Positions 49,004 to 57,976 of a stretch of DNA of 64,000 nucleotides are shown piece by piece. The position numbers and the translations under genes were made by a program. Position 1 is the stretch's first letter, and each line of letters opens with the position of its first letter. Source of the stretch: Nitrosomonas sp. (GTDB lineage Bacteria; Pseudomonadota; Gammaproteobacteria; Burkholderiales; Nitrosomonadaceae). Below the pieces are notes generated by a model. The model was not told the DNA's origin. It worked only from the letters and a program-made list of their open reading frames with translations, and made no database searches. Location of the stretch: positions 62,001 through 126,000 of the forward strand of contig JAIETK010000011.1 of the NCBI GenBank assembly GCA_019745325.1. The letters run 5' to 3'.

Positions 49004-50200
49004 CTACGAGCGTTCCGCCCGGTTCTCGCTATCCTGAATCCCGATAAATTTCAGCAATTCCGTTTTCTGCTGAAGCGTATCGTTATAACCCAATTCGATT
49101 AAATCCCGGCAAAAAGCCATTTCAAACAACACGTAACTCAACAAGGTTGATCCGTTAGGTCCCATCGCGCCGATCGCGCGATACAAATAACGCATGATCC
49201 AAGGCAAAGTATCCGCGTATTTTTGCGCAATCTCATTGATGCCTTCGCTTGGCGCTATCATCATCGCTTCGACCGGTCGTAACGAGATATTTTTTTCCTT
49301 GAATGCCGCCGGTGGAATCAGTTTTAAGGTTTCGTTAATACGCAGCAAGCGTTCCAAATCCACGTCCAAGCTATCAACAAAAATACTGTTCAACGCATGC
49401 CCGGCTATCTGCGCAAATGGCGGATAACCCGATACGCTCACACGTTTCGGTTCATCGGTCACGGGCTTGCGCACACCGATTATCAATACTTTATCCGCGC
49501 CCAAATGCAATGCCGGGCTGATCGGCGCCAGTTGACGCATGGAACCGTCGCCGAAAAATTCCCGGTTCAGTTTTACCGCTGGAAAAATAAATGGTATTGC
49601 CGATGAAGCCATCAGGTGTCCAACTCCGATCTCAGCCGGAATCCCCAATCTTTGGGCTCTTTTCCAGGGAGTCACTGCTTTAGCCGCCTGATAAAAAGTG
49701 ACTGATTGGCCAGAAGTATAGCCCCATGCGGTAAGACCGAGTGCATATAAAGAGCCGGAACGGATGGAATGCTGAATTGTACGAAAAGAGAAGCGGTTTC
49801 TTAATAAAGCTTCTAAGGGGGAATTATCCAGCAAGGAAATCGGATGATGCTGACCGTATTCGGCCGATACCAAAGAAAGCATACAACGCAGGGTATTATG
49901 CAGCACCCCCAGGAAATCGGACCGGTAGATCTGGTCGACATGAAAATTCGACCAGACGGCTTCCAGTCTTTCAACGCCTTCACCAAAATTGCTTGCCGAA
50001 ACTGCAATACTGGCTGCATTAATCGCACCAGCCGAAGTACCGCAAATGATGGGAAAAGGATTACGGCGTTTATCCGGCAATAATTCCGCAATCGCTCGTA
50101 ACACTCCTACCTGATAAGCTGCGCGAGCACCCCCTCCGGTCAGAACCAAACCGACTCTGGGCGCACCTGAATCTTGTTGTTGCTCATGCTCGAACTGCAA
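49004..50200 (-). CDS. Patatin-like phospholipase
   Basis: The 398-residue patatin-domain protein has the glycine-rich oxyanion motif TGGGARAAYQVG, nucleophile Ser in GTSAG and the dyad Asp in DGSMRQ. The start is a TTG (50198-50200), forced by an in-frame TGA four codons upstream; a GGAGAGGG lies 12 bases before. It overlaps the end of the small gene at 50184-50441 by 17 bases. There is no signal peptide, so it probably acts on membrane lipids from the cytoplasm. Confidence 0.88.
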   Translation of the reverse strand: MQFEHEQQQDSGAPRVGLVLTGGGARAAYQVGVLRAIAELLPDKRRNPFPIICGTSAGAINAASIAVSASNFGEGVERLEAVWSNFHVDQIYRSDFLGVLHNTLRCMLSLVSAEYGQHHPISLLDNSPLEALLRNRFSFRTIQHSIRSGSLYALGLTAWGYTSGQSVTFYQAAKAVTPWKRAQRLGIPAEIGVGHLMASSAIPFIFPAVKLNREFFGDGSMRQLAPISPALHLGADKVLIIGVRKPVTDEPKRVSVSGYPPFAQIAGHALNSIFVDSLDVDLERLLRINETLKLIPPAAFKEKNISLRPVEAMMIAPSEGINEIAQKYADTLPWIMRYLYRAIGAMGPNGSTLLSYVLFEMAFCRDLIELGYNDTLQQKTELLKFIGIQDSENRAERS

Positions 50201-50441
50201 ATTCTGATTTCACCCTCTCCAGCGCATCCCGTAAGGTCTCTTCTGGTAAGTTATTTAACGAACTGGATAAAATTTTCGCCGCCTGACATGCCGAATCCGG
50301 CAATATCGAACTATCCAGTTTAGCCACAAAAACAGCTGCAGCGCCAGTCGCATTCAAAAGACTCTGACGCTCACTCATTAGAATTTCCATTTCTTCGCGC
50401 AGCATGGAAACTTCTTGTTCTCTCAAGATGGTATTAGGCAT
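50184..50441 (-). CDS. Small helical protein of unknown function, coupled to patatin
   Basis: The 85-residue frame starts MPNTILREQEVSMLREEMEI and is predicted almost entirely helical, with heptad-like spacing in the first 30 residues. I recognise no family. Its 3' end overlaps the patatin gene by 17 bases, which supports expression and suggests a linked role. The 147-bp region upstream is shared with the divergent proline iminopeptidase gene. Confidence 0.65.
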   Translation of the reverse strand: MPNTILREQEVSMLREEMEILMSERQSLLNATGAAAVFVAKLDSSILPDSACQAAKILSSSLNNLPEETLRDALERVKSEFAVRA

Positions 50442-50588
50442 ATGATATTCCTTATAACATAAATACAGTAACCCGCCTGTCGAGCAATATAACAGAACTA
50501 TAATTCATTTATATTTTGAACTCTGTGCTGTTTATCACTCTTTTCAGCTTTTTTAACCAAATTCATTAACGGCATCTGTACTCATATC

Positions 50589-51551
50589 ATGAACCATCAC
50601 ACTACTACGCTATATCCCGAAATCCAACCCTATCAGCAAGGCATGCTGACCTTGGATAACATCCACACCATGTACTGGGAAGTATCCGGCAATCCTGCCG
50701 GCATCCCCGTGGTATTCCTTCATGGCGGACCGGGCGCCGGAGCATCTCCAGCCCACCGGCGCTTTTTCGATTCTGCATCTTATCGTATTGTCGTGTACGA
50801 TCAAAGGGGCGCAGGCCGATCTTTACCGCTTGGCGAGATCCAGGAAAATACCACACTTCATTTGATCAACGATCTGGAATTACTCCGTCAGCACTTGAGA
50901 ATCGACCGATGGCTGGTCTTTGGCGGCTCCTGGGGCAGCACATTAGCCCTCGCTTATGGCGAAGCGCATCCCGAGCGCTGCCTTGGTTTTATTCTGCGGG
51001 GAATTTTCCTGTGCCGCAAACCGGAAATTGATTGGTTTTTATATGGATTGCGCAATTTTTTCCCGGAAGCCTGGCGGGAATTCGTAGCACCGCTGTCTAT
51101 CGAAGAACGCCGCGATATTCTATCCGCATACCATCAGCGCTTGATGAATCCCGATCCCGCCGTCCACATGCCGGCCGCGCGCGCTTGGAGCACGTACGAA
51201 GGATCTTGCTCGACCTTATTGCCAAGCCCCGCAACCGTCAGTTATTTCGCGGGCGACACCGTGGCGCTCGGGCTTGCCCGCATGGAAGCGCATTATTTCA
51301 AGCACAACATCTTTTTGCCGGAAAATTCATTGCTGGATAACGCGCATAAATTGCACAACATCCCGGCAACCATCGTGCAAGGACGCTACGATGCGGTTTG
51401 TCCGATCGTCAGCGCCGATGATCTGCACCATGCCTGGCCGCAAGCGGAATACCTCATCATCGACGACGCCGGGCACTCGGTATGGGAACCGGGCATACAA
51501 GCAGCATTAATCCGTGCTACGAATCAATTTAAAATGCGAAGCATCCGTTGA
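50589..51551 (+). CDS. pip: Proline iminopeptidase
   Basis: This alpha/beta-hydrolase releases N-terminal proline from peptides (S33 family). The 320-residue protein has the oxyanion segment VVFLHGGPGAG, DQRGAGRS, the nucleophile Ser in FGGSWGSTLALAY, the Asp in GRYDAVCPI and the His in DDAGHS. Other family residues (HYFKHNIFL) are present. It is a single gene on the plus strand, convergent with the secreted lipase. Confidence 0.95.
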   Translation: MNHHTTTLYPEIQPYQQGMLTLDNIHTMYWEVSGNPAGIPVVFLHGGPGAGASPAHRRFFDSASYRIVVYDQRGAGRSLPLGEIQENTTLHLINDLELLRQHLRIDRWLVFGGSWGSTLALAYGEAHPERCLGFILRGIFLCRKPEIDWFLYGLRNFFPEAWREFVAPLSIEERRDILSAYHQRLMNPDPAVHMPAARAWSTYEGSCSTLLPSPATVSYFAGDTVALGLARMEAHYFKHNIFLPENSLLDNAHKLHNIPATIVQGRYDAVCPIVSADDLHHAWPQAEYLIIDDAGHSVWEPGIQAALIRATNQFKMRSIR

Positions 51552-51608
51552 CCACCGGAAATGTAAATCGCACTTGGTTTTACTTGTCAGCCCGGCATAT
51601 CCAGTACC

Positions 51609-52760
51609 TTATTCAGGGCGGGCAATAGCTGCTTGGTTGCTCGACAGCTCTTTAAGATAAGGTAAATATTGTGCGTGTTGTCCGATAAAAAAGCTGCTTT
51701 TGGCCGGATTTCTCACTATTTCTTTTACTTCGCTTGGATGCCGGATCGACTCCAATACCCTTCCACCCAATTTACTGGCAACATCTTTAAAGCGTTCCGG
51801 ATAAGAAGCGGAAAGATTTTCGCCGCGCAGCTTATTTTGGTAATTCACGTACCTTAATTTTCCGACCGGCACAAAATTCACATTATTATCCTCCACCCAC
51901 GTTCTAAGCGACTCTTTAAGCTGAGAAATTTCTTCCGGCAACAATATTTCCGGAATATTATTCAGTTTCTCAAGCAGGATGTCATACGTCACTTTTCCTA
52001 GCGGCACATGCGGAACAAAATCATATTGATATTCAAAACGCCATAAATTATCAAATACTCCCGCTATATCGCGTTCATTAATCATCTTTCCGTGAGCGGT
52101 AAAAAACCGAGGAGCTGCAAATGTATAAGTCACAATTCTCGTAAAATCTTTTCGGAAATCGACGGTGGCACCCGTTGCCAATGCACCACCTTTGCTGTGA
52201 CCTGTCAGATACAAAGTTCCCTGCGCTTGATTTTTGAATGGCTGCCAGATTTCTTGATCCTGCAAGATCTTCTCATGCAAGGATCGTAATGATCTTTCGA
52301 AACCGGCGTGCCTGCCTTTTTCAAACAATAACTCCCGGGTATCCGGATCAAGATCATGGAAACTGAACAGTTTAAAGTTGTTCAGCCAATCCGATTTATT
52401 CGGCTCCGTGCCCCGGAAGGCAATAATCGCACCATTGGGAATTTTTAGCAGAATCGCTGCATCGATTTCGGCACCTCCATTCCCAGATGATCCTGGCGAA
52501 GAAAACACTTCCACCGAGTGAATATTCAGTCTCGAGAAAGCTTCTCTCAAGGATTCTGGATTCTCAGTTGCGGCATCTTTGAGGCAATTTAATACATTAA
52601 TACGATCCGCATCTCTCTGGCGCTCGCTGGTAACTCGATATGCACATTCAGATGCGGTAGCCAACATGACAGCAGTGTTGTCATCCCAATCTGCATATCC
52701 GGCATTTGCAGATATCAAGTATGCTGCCAATAAAGCCATTAGAGTATGTTTAGTTTTCAT
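51609..52760 (-). CDS. Secreted class 3 lipase-like protein
   Basis: The ATG at 52760, after AAGGAAAG, gives 383 residues; the frame extends 20 codons further without a ribosome site. A signal peptide (about 1-24, ending GYA) is followed by a lipase_3 (fungal-type) fold: AIIAFRGTEPNKSDWLNN, nucleophile Ser in YLTGHSKGGALA, Asp in WRFEYQYDFVPHVP with the catalytic His nearby. The last 100 residues are charged and not recognised. It is likely an exported esterase or lipase acting outside the cell or in the periplasm. Confidence 0.85.
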   Translation of the reverse strand: MKTKHTLMALLAAYLISANAGYADWDDNTAVMLATASECAYRVTSERQRDADRINVLNCLKDAATENPESLREAFSRLNIHSVEVFSSPGSSGNGGAEIDAAILLKIPNGAIIAFRGTEPNKSDWLNNFKLFSFHDLDPDTRELLFEKGRHAGFERSLRSLHEKILQDQEIWQPFKNQAQGTLYLTGHSKGGALATGATVDFRKDFTRIVTYTFAAPRFFTAHGKMINERDIAGVFDNLWRFEYQYDFVPHVPLGKVTYDILLEKLNNIPEILLPEEISQLKESLRTWVEDNNVNFVPVGKLRYVNYQNKLRGENLSASYPERFKDVASKLGGRVLESIRHPSEVKEIVRNPAKSSFFIGQHAQYLPYLKELSSNQAAIARPE

Positions 52761-53178
52761 TATTCTTTCCTTAAAAATGATCAAGAAAAATTTCTCAAAA
52801 CCAGTTGCTGTGTTTAAAAACACAACTCCGCCAATGTCAATCAGAAATCGGTCTATCGAGAATCCCTTTGACGAACAAACTGATCGGGTATGAGCACATA
52901 CCAGTCGCCAATTATTACAATAGCGTTACAAAATTAATAGGAAACACCTGTAGCACTACAACTGTAGTAGTTGAATCTTTCCGCGTTAAGGAATTACAGC
53001 AGGCGCGTCGTAAGATTTGACGCTTCACTCCACAATAACCAAACTCGCCATTGATCCGGAAAAACCCTTTTATTCCCGCTTTAGGCTTGCCACCCCCGTA
53101 CCGTATACTCCCAATCTTTGGCAAGATACGCTTGATTTAATTTAAATCAATAAGATACAAACAAGTGCGGAGTTTGCA
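52761..53178. other. 418-bp gap without a convincing gene
   Basis: The stretch holds the promoter side of the lipase (minus) and of the EAL-HDOD gene (plus). Short frames are present (for example 52805-53020) but lack ribosome sites and family likeness. An ACTACA-AC-TGTAGT inverted repeat lies near 52960. A near-perfect 19-base palindrome, TTGATTTAATTTAAATCAA at 53132-53150, lies 28 bases before the EAL-HDOD start. Confidence 0.5.
53132..53150. promoter_or_regulatory. 19-base palindrome upstream of the EAL-HDOD gene
   Basis: TTGATTTAATTTAAATCAA differs from its own reverse complement only at the centre. Its ends TTGAT and ATCAA recall an FNR half-site, but the spacing is nine instead of four, so FNR is unlikely. 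Its place just before the start codon suggests an operator for an unidentified dimeric regulator. Confidence 0.4.
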
Positions 53179-54417
53179 ATGGACAATTATTTTCTCGGAC
53201 GGCAACCCATTCTGGACCGGAATCAAAACTTGGTCGCATATGAATTATTGTTCCGCCAGGAACAAGCCCAGGAAGCAACGGTCGTTACCGATGACTTATC
53301 CGCATCGGCAAATGTTATCGTTAACGCCTATGGCCGCTTCGGTATCCAAAATGTACTAGGGCAACAACGGGGCTTCATCAATGCGGATCCCGGTTTGATC
53401 ATGAGCGATATCATCAGCTTGCTGCCCTGTAAACATGTGGTTTTAGAGGTCAGAGTACCCGATCATATCACTGAAGATTTCTTGCGGCACTGCAACGAAT
53501 TAAAGCAAAAAGGCTATCAATTCGCACTGGATAACATTGTTGCCATCGATAGCAAAATTGAGCAGCTGTTGCCGATCGTCAGCATCGTGAAAGTTGATGT
53601 ATTGTCACTGGAAATAGATGCATTAGAGAAATTGGTAAACACTCTGAAACGCTGGCCCGTTCTGCTGTTGGCATTGAAAGTGGAAAGCCGCGAACAGGAA
53701 ATGCGCTGCAAGCAGCTGGGATTTCAAATGTTTCAGGGATATTATTTCGCCAAACCCGAGGTTATGTCAGTCAAACGCGCGGACCCCGGAAAATTATCGC
53801 TGATGAAGTTGCTCACGCTGGTAACCGACAATCGCGATCACGATGAAATTGAACGGGAATTCAAACGCCAGCCAGGTTTAAGTTATCACCTCATGCGCAT
53901 GGTCAATTCCGTAGCCGGGGATCTGCCGCGCAAAATCAATTCGATCAAACACGCCATCACATTGATGGGGCGCGAGCAATTATTGAAATGGATTCAACTA
54001 TTGCTCTATACCTCCAATCCCGTGGAAGACAGCGCGGTTAACCGGCGCATGCAAACCGCCGTCGAGCGCGGCAAGTTGATGGAATTAATCGCCGCCGCGG
54101 AACGTCCGCACGATAAAAATCATCAGGAGCGGGCTTTCATCGTAGGCATTCTATCTTTACTTGACGAGTTGTTAGGCATCGACATGCAACAGATTGTGAA
54201 CAAATTGGGGATCTCGGACGATATGCACCAAGCTTTGATAATGCGGGAAGGACGTCTGGGTCAAGCGCTCAAATTGGTTGAAGGCGACGAGAGCGGCGAT
54301 AATGCCGCCGTTGAATCGGCGCTCGCCGGATTAGGATTCTTGAGCTTACGCGAATTTAACGGCATCAAATTGCGCGCTTCCGACTGGGCCAATCAAACGG
54401 GTGAAGTTGCCAATTAG
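53179..54417 (+). CDS. EAL-HDOD signalling protein
   Basis: The 412-residue protein has an N-terminal EAL-type domain (about 1-200) and a C-terminal HDOD domain (about 205-400, with SLMKLLTLVTD, LSYHLMRMVNSVAG and HAITLMGREQLLKW). The EAL catalytic signature is degraded. The first motif reads AYELLFR, retaining Glu, but the usual DDFG is LDNIV and several metal ligands are not visible. It probably binds or senses c-di-GMP, or partners, without cleaving it. Similar YuxH/CdgJ proteins affect motility and pili. It is monocistronic and behind a palindromic site. Confidence 0.88.
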   Translation: MDNYFLGRQPILDRNQNLVAYELLFRQEQAQEATVVTDDLSASANVIVNAYGRFGIQNVLGQQRGFINADPGLIMSDIISLLPCKHVVLEVRVPDHITEDFLRHCNELKQKGYQFALDNIVAIDSKIEQLLPIVSIVKVDVLSLEIDALEKLVNTLKRWPVLLLALKVESREQEMRCKQLGFQMFQGYYFAKPEVMSVKRADPGKLSLMKLLTLVTDNRDHDEIEREFKRQPGLSYHLMRMVNSVAGDLPRKINSIKHAITLMGREQLLKWIQLLLYTSNPVEDSAVNRRMQTAVERGKLMELIAAAERPHDKNHQERAFIVGILSLLDELLGIDMQQIVNKLGISDDMHQALIMREGRLGQALKLVEGDESGDNAAVESALAGLGFLSLREFNGIKLRASDWANQTGEVAN

Positions 54418-54444
54418 CCGGAACCCGCCGATCGCACCTCAAAG

Positions 54445-54894
54445 TCAAGGCAAGCGCTCGAACTCGGAAACAATGAATCCCAATTCATCGTCCGAAGCGC
54501 CCTTTATGCGATCGATATTGATCCGTTCCGGGAAACCGTATACCGGATGGAATTTCACTGTAACCCGATCCGCCTTACCGCTTTGGTGAGTTTGCAATAT
54601 CGAGAATAGACGATCAATGGTCGCATGACGCTCAAAATATTCCGAGTGAACATCCGCCTTTGTGATGATGCCGCCATGCGCATCTTTCATCGATACCACC
54701 TGCCCGTCCAGAACTTCGATTCGTAGCGGCATGCGCCCCCTGAAAGGGCAATAGCAAACGATACGCAACTCGAACCGGTAATGCGGAATTTTGGCTTCTT
54801 GCCATCTGCGTTGTTGGTAATCGGAATGACTTTGCCCTGACGTTGCACATGCCATGATGGTAAAAGCCAGTATTAACCAAACTATTTTTTTCAT
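54445..54894 (-). CDS. Putative lipoprotein, DUF6174-like
   Basis: The ATG at 54894 gives 149 residues. The N-terminus MKKIVWLILAFTIMACATSG looks like a lipoprotein signal with Cys16 after IMA. The mature part has the CYCPF element and the pattern RWQEAKIPHYRFELR, typical as I recall of the DUF6174 family, whose function is unknown. The start overlaps the stop of the CPBP protease gene by 4 bases, so the two are translationally coupled. A longer frame to 55035 lies over that gene and is rejected. Confidence 0.7.
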   Translation of the reverse strand: MKKIVWLILAFTIMACATSGQSHSDYQQRRWQEAKIPHYRFELRIVCYCPFRGRMPLRIEVLDGQVVSMKDAHGGIITKADVHSEYFERHATIDRLFSILQTHQSGKADRVTVKFHPVYGFPERINIDRIKGASDDELGFIVSEFERLP

Positions 54895-55811
54895 TTCAAC
54901 GCAAGATTCCCGAAAAAACCGCCAATCTCCATCATCCAGGCTACTCCCAAGTGCACGGCAAGGCCACCGGCGATCGATTGTGTCCGGTACGCGACAATAC
55001 CCAATATCAATCCGCCGAAGTAGGAAGAAATACATTCAAACAGTGGCTTACCAAAATGGATACTACAATAAAAAGCCGCCATCGGTAAAATCGCAGCCGC
55101 TCCAACGTAGCGGACAAAAGCAAAAATCAGAAACCCGCGAAAAAATAGCTCAATGGTCACAAAATCCAAGCCATAACTGATTTCATACAATAACTGAATA
55201 ATGATCGGATGCTCCGTATGCGGCAATATGAAATCAATTTGCTTTAACCGCGGATAAGTATTGAGAAAATCCGGCTGCGTGCTGGCAAAAACGATCAGCG
55301 GCAGCATGAATCCCAGCATCAGCATATAAGGCCGCCATTGAACACCTATCCATGTCATCCCCCAGAAACTCTGTTGCGCCGGTAAATGCATGGCCAAAAT
55401 CAGCAATGGTACCAACACTACCAACAATCTAAACGGTAATGCCGTCACCGCCGCTACATAATCACCCCAAACGCCCGCCGCTAAATTTTCGAAGGGATTG
55501 GTAATACAAACTTTAAGCGCGAATAGCAGCGGAGCAAACATCAGCAAGCCCCAGAATACCGGCGTTAAAGCACCCTGATTCATTCTTCGCGCGATCACAA
55601 AACAGTAAGGAATCACAAAAGCGCAGTAGTACACCCCGCTCAACGCTGCAAATTGGTAATAGCGTGACCCCAAGCCGGCAATCATCTCGCGCTCGATCCC
55701 TAGTTGATAATTCAAAGTAACCAGAATCCCGATCCAGATGCTACAAAACAGCAACAACCATTTATCAACCGTTAAAACATAATCCCGCAAATAATCGAGA
55801 AAGATGGTCAT
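54891..55811 (-). CDS. CPBP-family intramembrane protease-like protein
   Basis: The 306-residue protein has about eight hydrophobic helices. The Rce1/CPBP motif 1 (EExxxR) appears as TIELFFRGF, so the first Glu is Ile. A second conserved segment is IHFGKPLFE and the third near the end is HLGVAW. Family members process prenylated or bacteriocin-type peptides or act as immunity proteins. The missing Glu leaves activity uncertain. It is coupled by overlap to the downstream lipoprotein gene. Confidence 0.8.
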   Translation of the reverse strand: MTIFLDYLRDYVLTVDKWLLLFCSIWIGILVTLNYQLGIEREMIAGLGSRYYQFAALSGVYYCAFVIPYCFVIARRMNQGALTPVFWGLLMFAPLLFALKVCITNPFENLAAGVWGDYVAAVTALPFRLLVVLVPLLILAMHLPAQQSFWGMTWIGVQWRPYMLMLGFMLPLIVFASTQPDFLNTYPRLKQIDFILPHTEHPIIIQLLYEISYGLDFVTIELFFRGFLIFAFVRYVGAAAILPMAAFYCSIHFGKPLFECISSYFGGLILGIVAYRTQSIAGGLAVHLGVAWMMEIGGFFGNLALK

Positions 55812-56006
55812 AGATAGAAATCAATCGAACGAGACATGGTATCAGCCGGGGTATATTGTTCGTAATAATTACAAAAGAAACAATGCAGTAATTCTTTGTT
55901 GAAGGGTGAAATAAGTAGCTTTCTTCTCTTTTTTCAAGCTTTTCCATCAGCAGCCGTAAGATACACTTCACATTCTAACCTACTCAACGATTGCGGAGAC
56001 CTTGCC

Positions 56007-56969
56007 ATGAGCACAGCTTTACACGAAATTGACGAACGCACAAACCTGACAGCTCACAATAAATTCGAATTATTGCTGTTTAGATTGGGAGAAGCTCCGG
56101 GTACTGACCACCGCGAATTATTCGGCATTAACGTCTTTAAAATACGCGAAATCCTGGTGATGCCAACCATCACCGCAGTTGCCAATGCTCCTCGATATGT
56201 CATGGGCGTCGCTAATATTCGTGGCCAGATCATTACCGTCATTGACCTACCCAAAGTCGTCGGTTGCACGCCGAAAAAAGGAACTTCCATTCTGCTGGTA
56301 ACCGAATATGCCCGGTCAACACAAGCTTTCGCCGTTGAGGAAGTCAACGAGATCGCGCGTCTGGAATGGAATCAAGTCATCGCCGCGGATGGAAAAGGCG
56401 GCAACCTGGTAACCAGTATTGCCCGGCTCGATGGCGACAGGGAAGATTCCCGTTTAGCACAAGTGCTCGATGTCGAGCAAATACTGCGCGATGTACTACC
56501 TGATTCATCCGGAAGTATGGAAATGGAAAACATCGACGTTAAGTTGACGATTCCGCCAGGGAAAGTAATACTGGCAGCCGACGATTCACCGCTTGCCCGC
56601 AGCATGATTGAGAACGGTCTCAAAGCAATGAACGCGCCTTTTGTAATGACCAAAACCGGATTGGAGGCTTGGACCAAGATACAATCGATAGCGGAAGCAG
56701 CGCACGCCGAAGGCAAAACTATCCAAGATAAAGTAGCGCTAGTACTCACCGATTTGGAAATGCCGGAAATGGATGGATTCACGCTGACGCGCAACATCAA
56801 GAATGATCAGCGCTTCAAATCGATTCCTGTGGTTATTCATTCGTCACTCACCGGTGAAGCCAATGAGAACCACGTCAAATCAGTCGGCGCGGATGCCTAT
56901 GTCGCTAAGTTCGCCGCGAATGAAATGGCTTCAGCGATCCGGAATGTTTTAAACAAAGCACATACCTGA
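56007..56969 (+). CDS. cheV: CheV-type chemotaxis protein (CheW domain plus receiver)
   Basis: CheV couples receptors to CheA and is modified by phosphorylation for adaptation. The ATG at 56007 gives 320 residues. The CheW domain (about 15-165) has FGINVFKIREIL, GVANIRGQIITVIDLPKVVG and the usual core. The receiver domain (about 190-315) has the acidic pair LAADDSPLAR, the phosphoacceptor Asp in VLTDLEMPEMDGF and the Lys in VAKFAANE. It is alone, divergent from the CPBP gene and followed by a strong terminator; no other che genes are here. Confidence 0.93.
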   Translation: MSTALHEIDERTNLTAHNKFELLLFRLGEAPGTDHRELFGINVFKIREILVMPTITAVANAPRYVMGVANIRGQIITVIDLPKVVGCTPKKGTSILLVTEYARSTQAFAVEEVNEIARLEWNQVIAADGKGGNLVTSIARLDGDREDSRLAQVLDVEQILRDVLPDSSGSMEMENIDVKLTIPPGKVILAADDSPLARSMIENGLKAMNAPFVMTKTGLEAWTKIQSIAEAAHAEGKTIQDKVALVLTDLEMPEMDGFTLTRNIKNDQRFKSIPVVIHSSLTGEANENHVKSVGADAYVAKFAANEMASAIRNVLNKAHT

Positions 56970-57011
56970 AACTAAATAAAGCTTGGTTCTCCGAAAAGAG
57001 TTAAGTCTGTA

Positions 57012-57049
57012 AATAACAAACCTCGTCTACGAGACGGGGTTTGTTATTC
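57012..57049 (+). terminator. Rho-independent terminator after cheV
   Basis: AATAACAAACCTCGTC pairs with GACGGGGTTTGTTATT (one G-U pair) round TACGA, an unusually long 16-base stem. The T-rich second arm supplies the U tract. It lies 43 bases after the cheV stop; the next gene is convergent. Confidence 0.9.
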
Positions 57050-57207
57050 CAAGGGAAATATTGCAAAAACCATTACACCCGGCGAAGCTGCGTTGGGACC
57101 CGGCTCAAATGGCTCATATACCTCATTAAATTGCGTTTTTTCACTGGATCGCACTTTATATAACTTTTGTTTGCAACTTTTACCAAAGCTTGCGTAAAAC
57201 AAACGCA

Positions 57208-57618
57208 CTAACTATCCGGCAACACCTCCGTCTGTGCGGCAACTTCCCGGTAGATTCGTTCCATCACGCCATTATTGTAATCCTGCACCACGGTTTGCGA
57301 CTGAAACAGCGCCTTCAGCTCAACCGCCGTAATAACGATCAGCAACAATAGTCCGACTCCGGCCAGCGATGTAAACAGCATCAGCATACCAATCAGAAAA
57401 ATGCCGAGATTAATAAAACCGCGTACCCATTTTCCCAGATAAAAATGATGCAACCCGGCAATAAAAAGGAAGTTCAGCGTTGCGTAAGTATCGGGATCTT
57501 TGAGTTGCTTTTCCACTTCTCGAAAGAACCGCGGGCGTTTGTCATCCGGTAATTCACGCACCATTCTGCGAATGCGCTCTTCATCGGCCGCGATGGTTTG
57601 CTTGTTTTTGATCCGCAT
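57208..57618 (-). CDS. TM2-domain-like small membrane protein
   Basis: The ATG at 57618 gives 136 residues. The first 50 residues are soluble and basic (RIRRMVRELPDDKRPRFFRE). Two hydrophobic helices then enclose the TM2-domain pattern LHHFYLGKWVRGFINLGIF (about 65-83) and a second helix (about 92-112). A short tail carries Gln and Asp-rich residues. The function of TM2 proteins is unknown in bacteria. It follows the DUF4177-like gene by 10 bases, so the two are one transcript. The longer frame to 57720 overlaps that gene and is rejected. Confidence 0.75.
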   Translation of the reverse strand: MRIKNKQTIAADEERIRRMVRELPDDKRPRFFREVEKQLKDPDTYATLNFLFIAGLHHFYLGKWVRGFINLGIFLIGMLMLFTSLAGVGLLLLIVITAVELKALFQSQTVVQDYNNGVMERIYREVAAQTEVLPDS

Positions 57619-57628
57619 GACTCGATTG

Positions 57629-57841
57629 TCAGCGCGCCAGCGTAATAATAACGGCCTCCCGTTTCCAGAATAATAAAAACCGCTTCTGCTCGACAAACTG
57701 GAACACCAGCGTCCAGCCATCCGCCGCTTCTTTATTGAGCGTCACCTCCAGACGTTTGATCGGTATGCCCGACGCCCCCAGAAAAATTGTTCCCAATCCG
57801 CCCTCCGTTACGTATAACACCTTGTATTCTTTATAAGCCAT
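57629..57841 (-). CDS. DUF4177-like small protein
   Basis: The ATG at 57841 gives 70 residues starting MAYKEYKVLYVTEGGLGTIF. The pattern of a Tyr-Lys start, a Val-rich first strand, NKEAADGWTLVFQFV and a final hydrophobic strand fits DUF4177. A charged FWKREAV and the ending VIITLAR complete it. It has no membrane segment. It precedes the TM2-like gene, and the pair may act together at the membrane. Confidence 0.7.
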   Translation of the reverse strand: MAYKEYKVLYVTEGGLGTIFLGASGIPIKRLEVTLNKEAADGWTLVFQFVEQKRFLLFWKREAVIITLAR

Positions 57842-57976
57842 GCCGATACCTCGATGAAAAATATGATTATGGAACAAACTCATTTCCGGGAAAGATTAGC
57901 ACTTGTGACGGAATCAGCAAGCCTGCGGTAAAACGCAATAACCATGAAAGCCGGTACGGCAATCACGGTTGCCAGA

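Noticed and set aside
52805..53020. A 71-codon frame in the lipase-EAL gap
   Set aside because: No ribosome site and no family; probably chance, although its C-terminal half reads like a protein end.
53132..53150. FNR/CRP-type site at the palindrome
   Set aside because: Half-site spacing is nine bases, not the four to six these regulators need.
54895..55035. Longer lipoprotein frame of 196 residues
   Set aside because: The added part overlaps the CPBP gene and lacks a start site; the lipoprotein signal begins at 54894.
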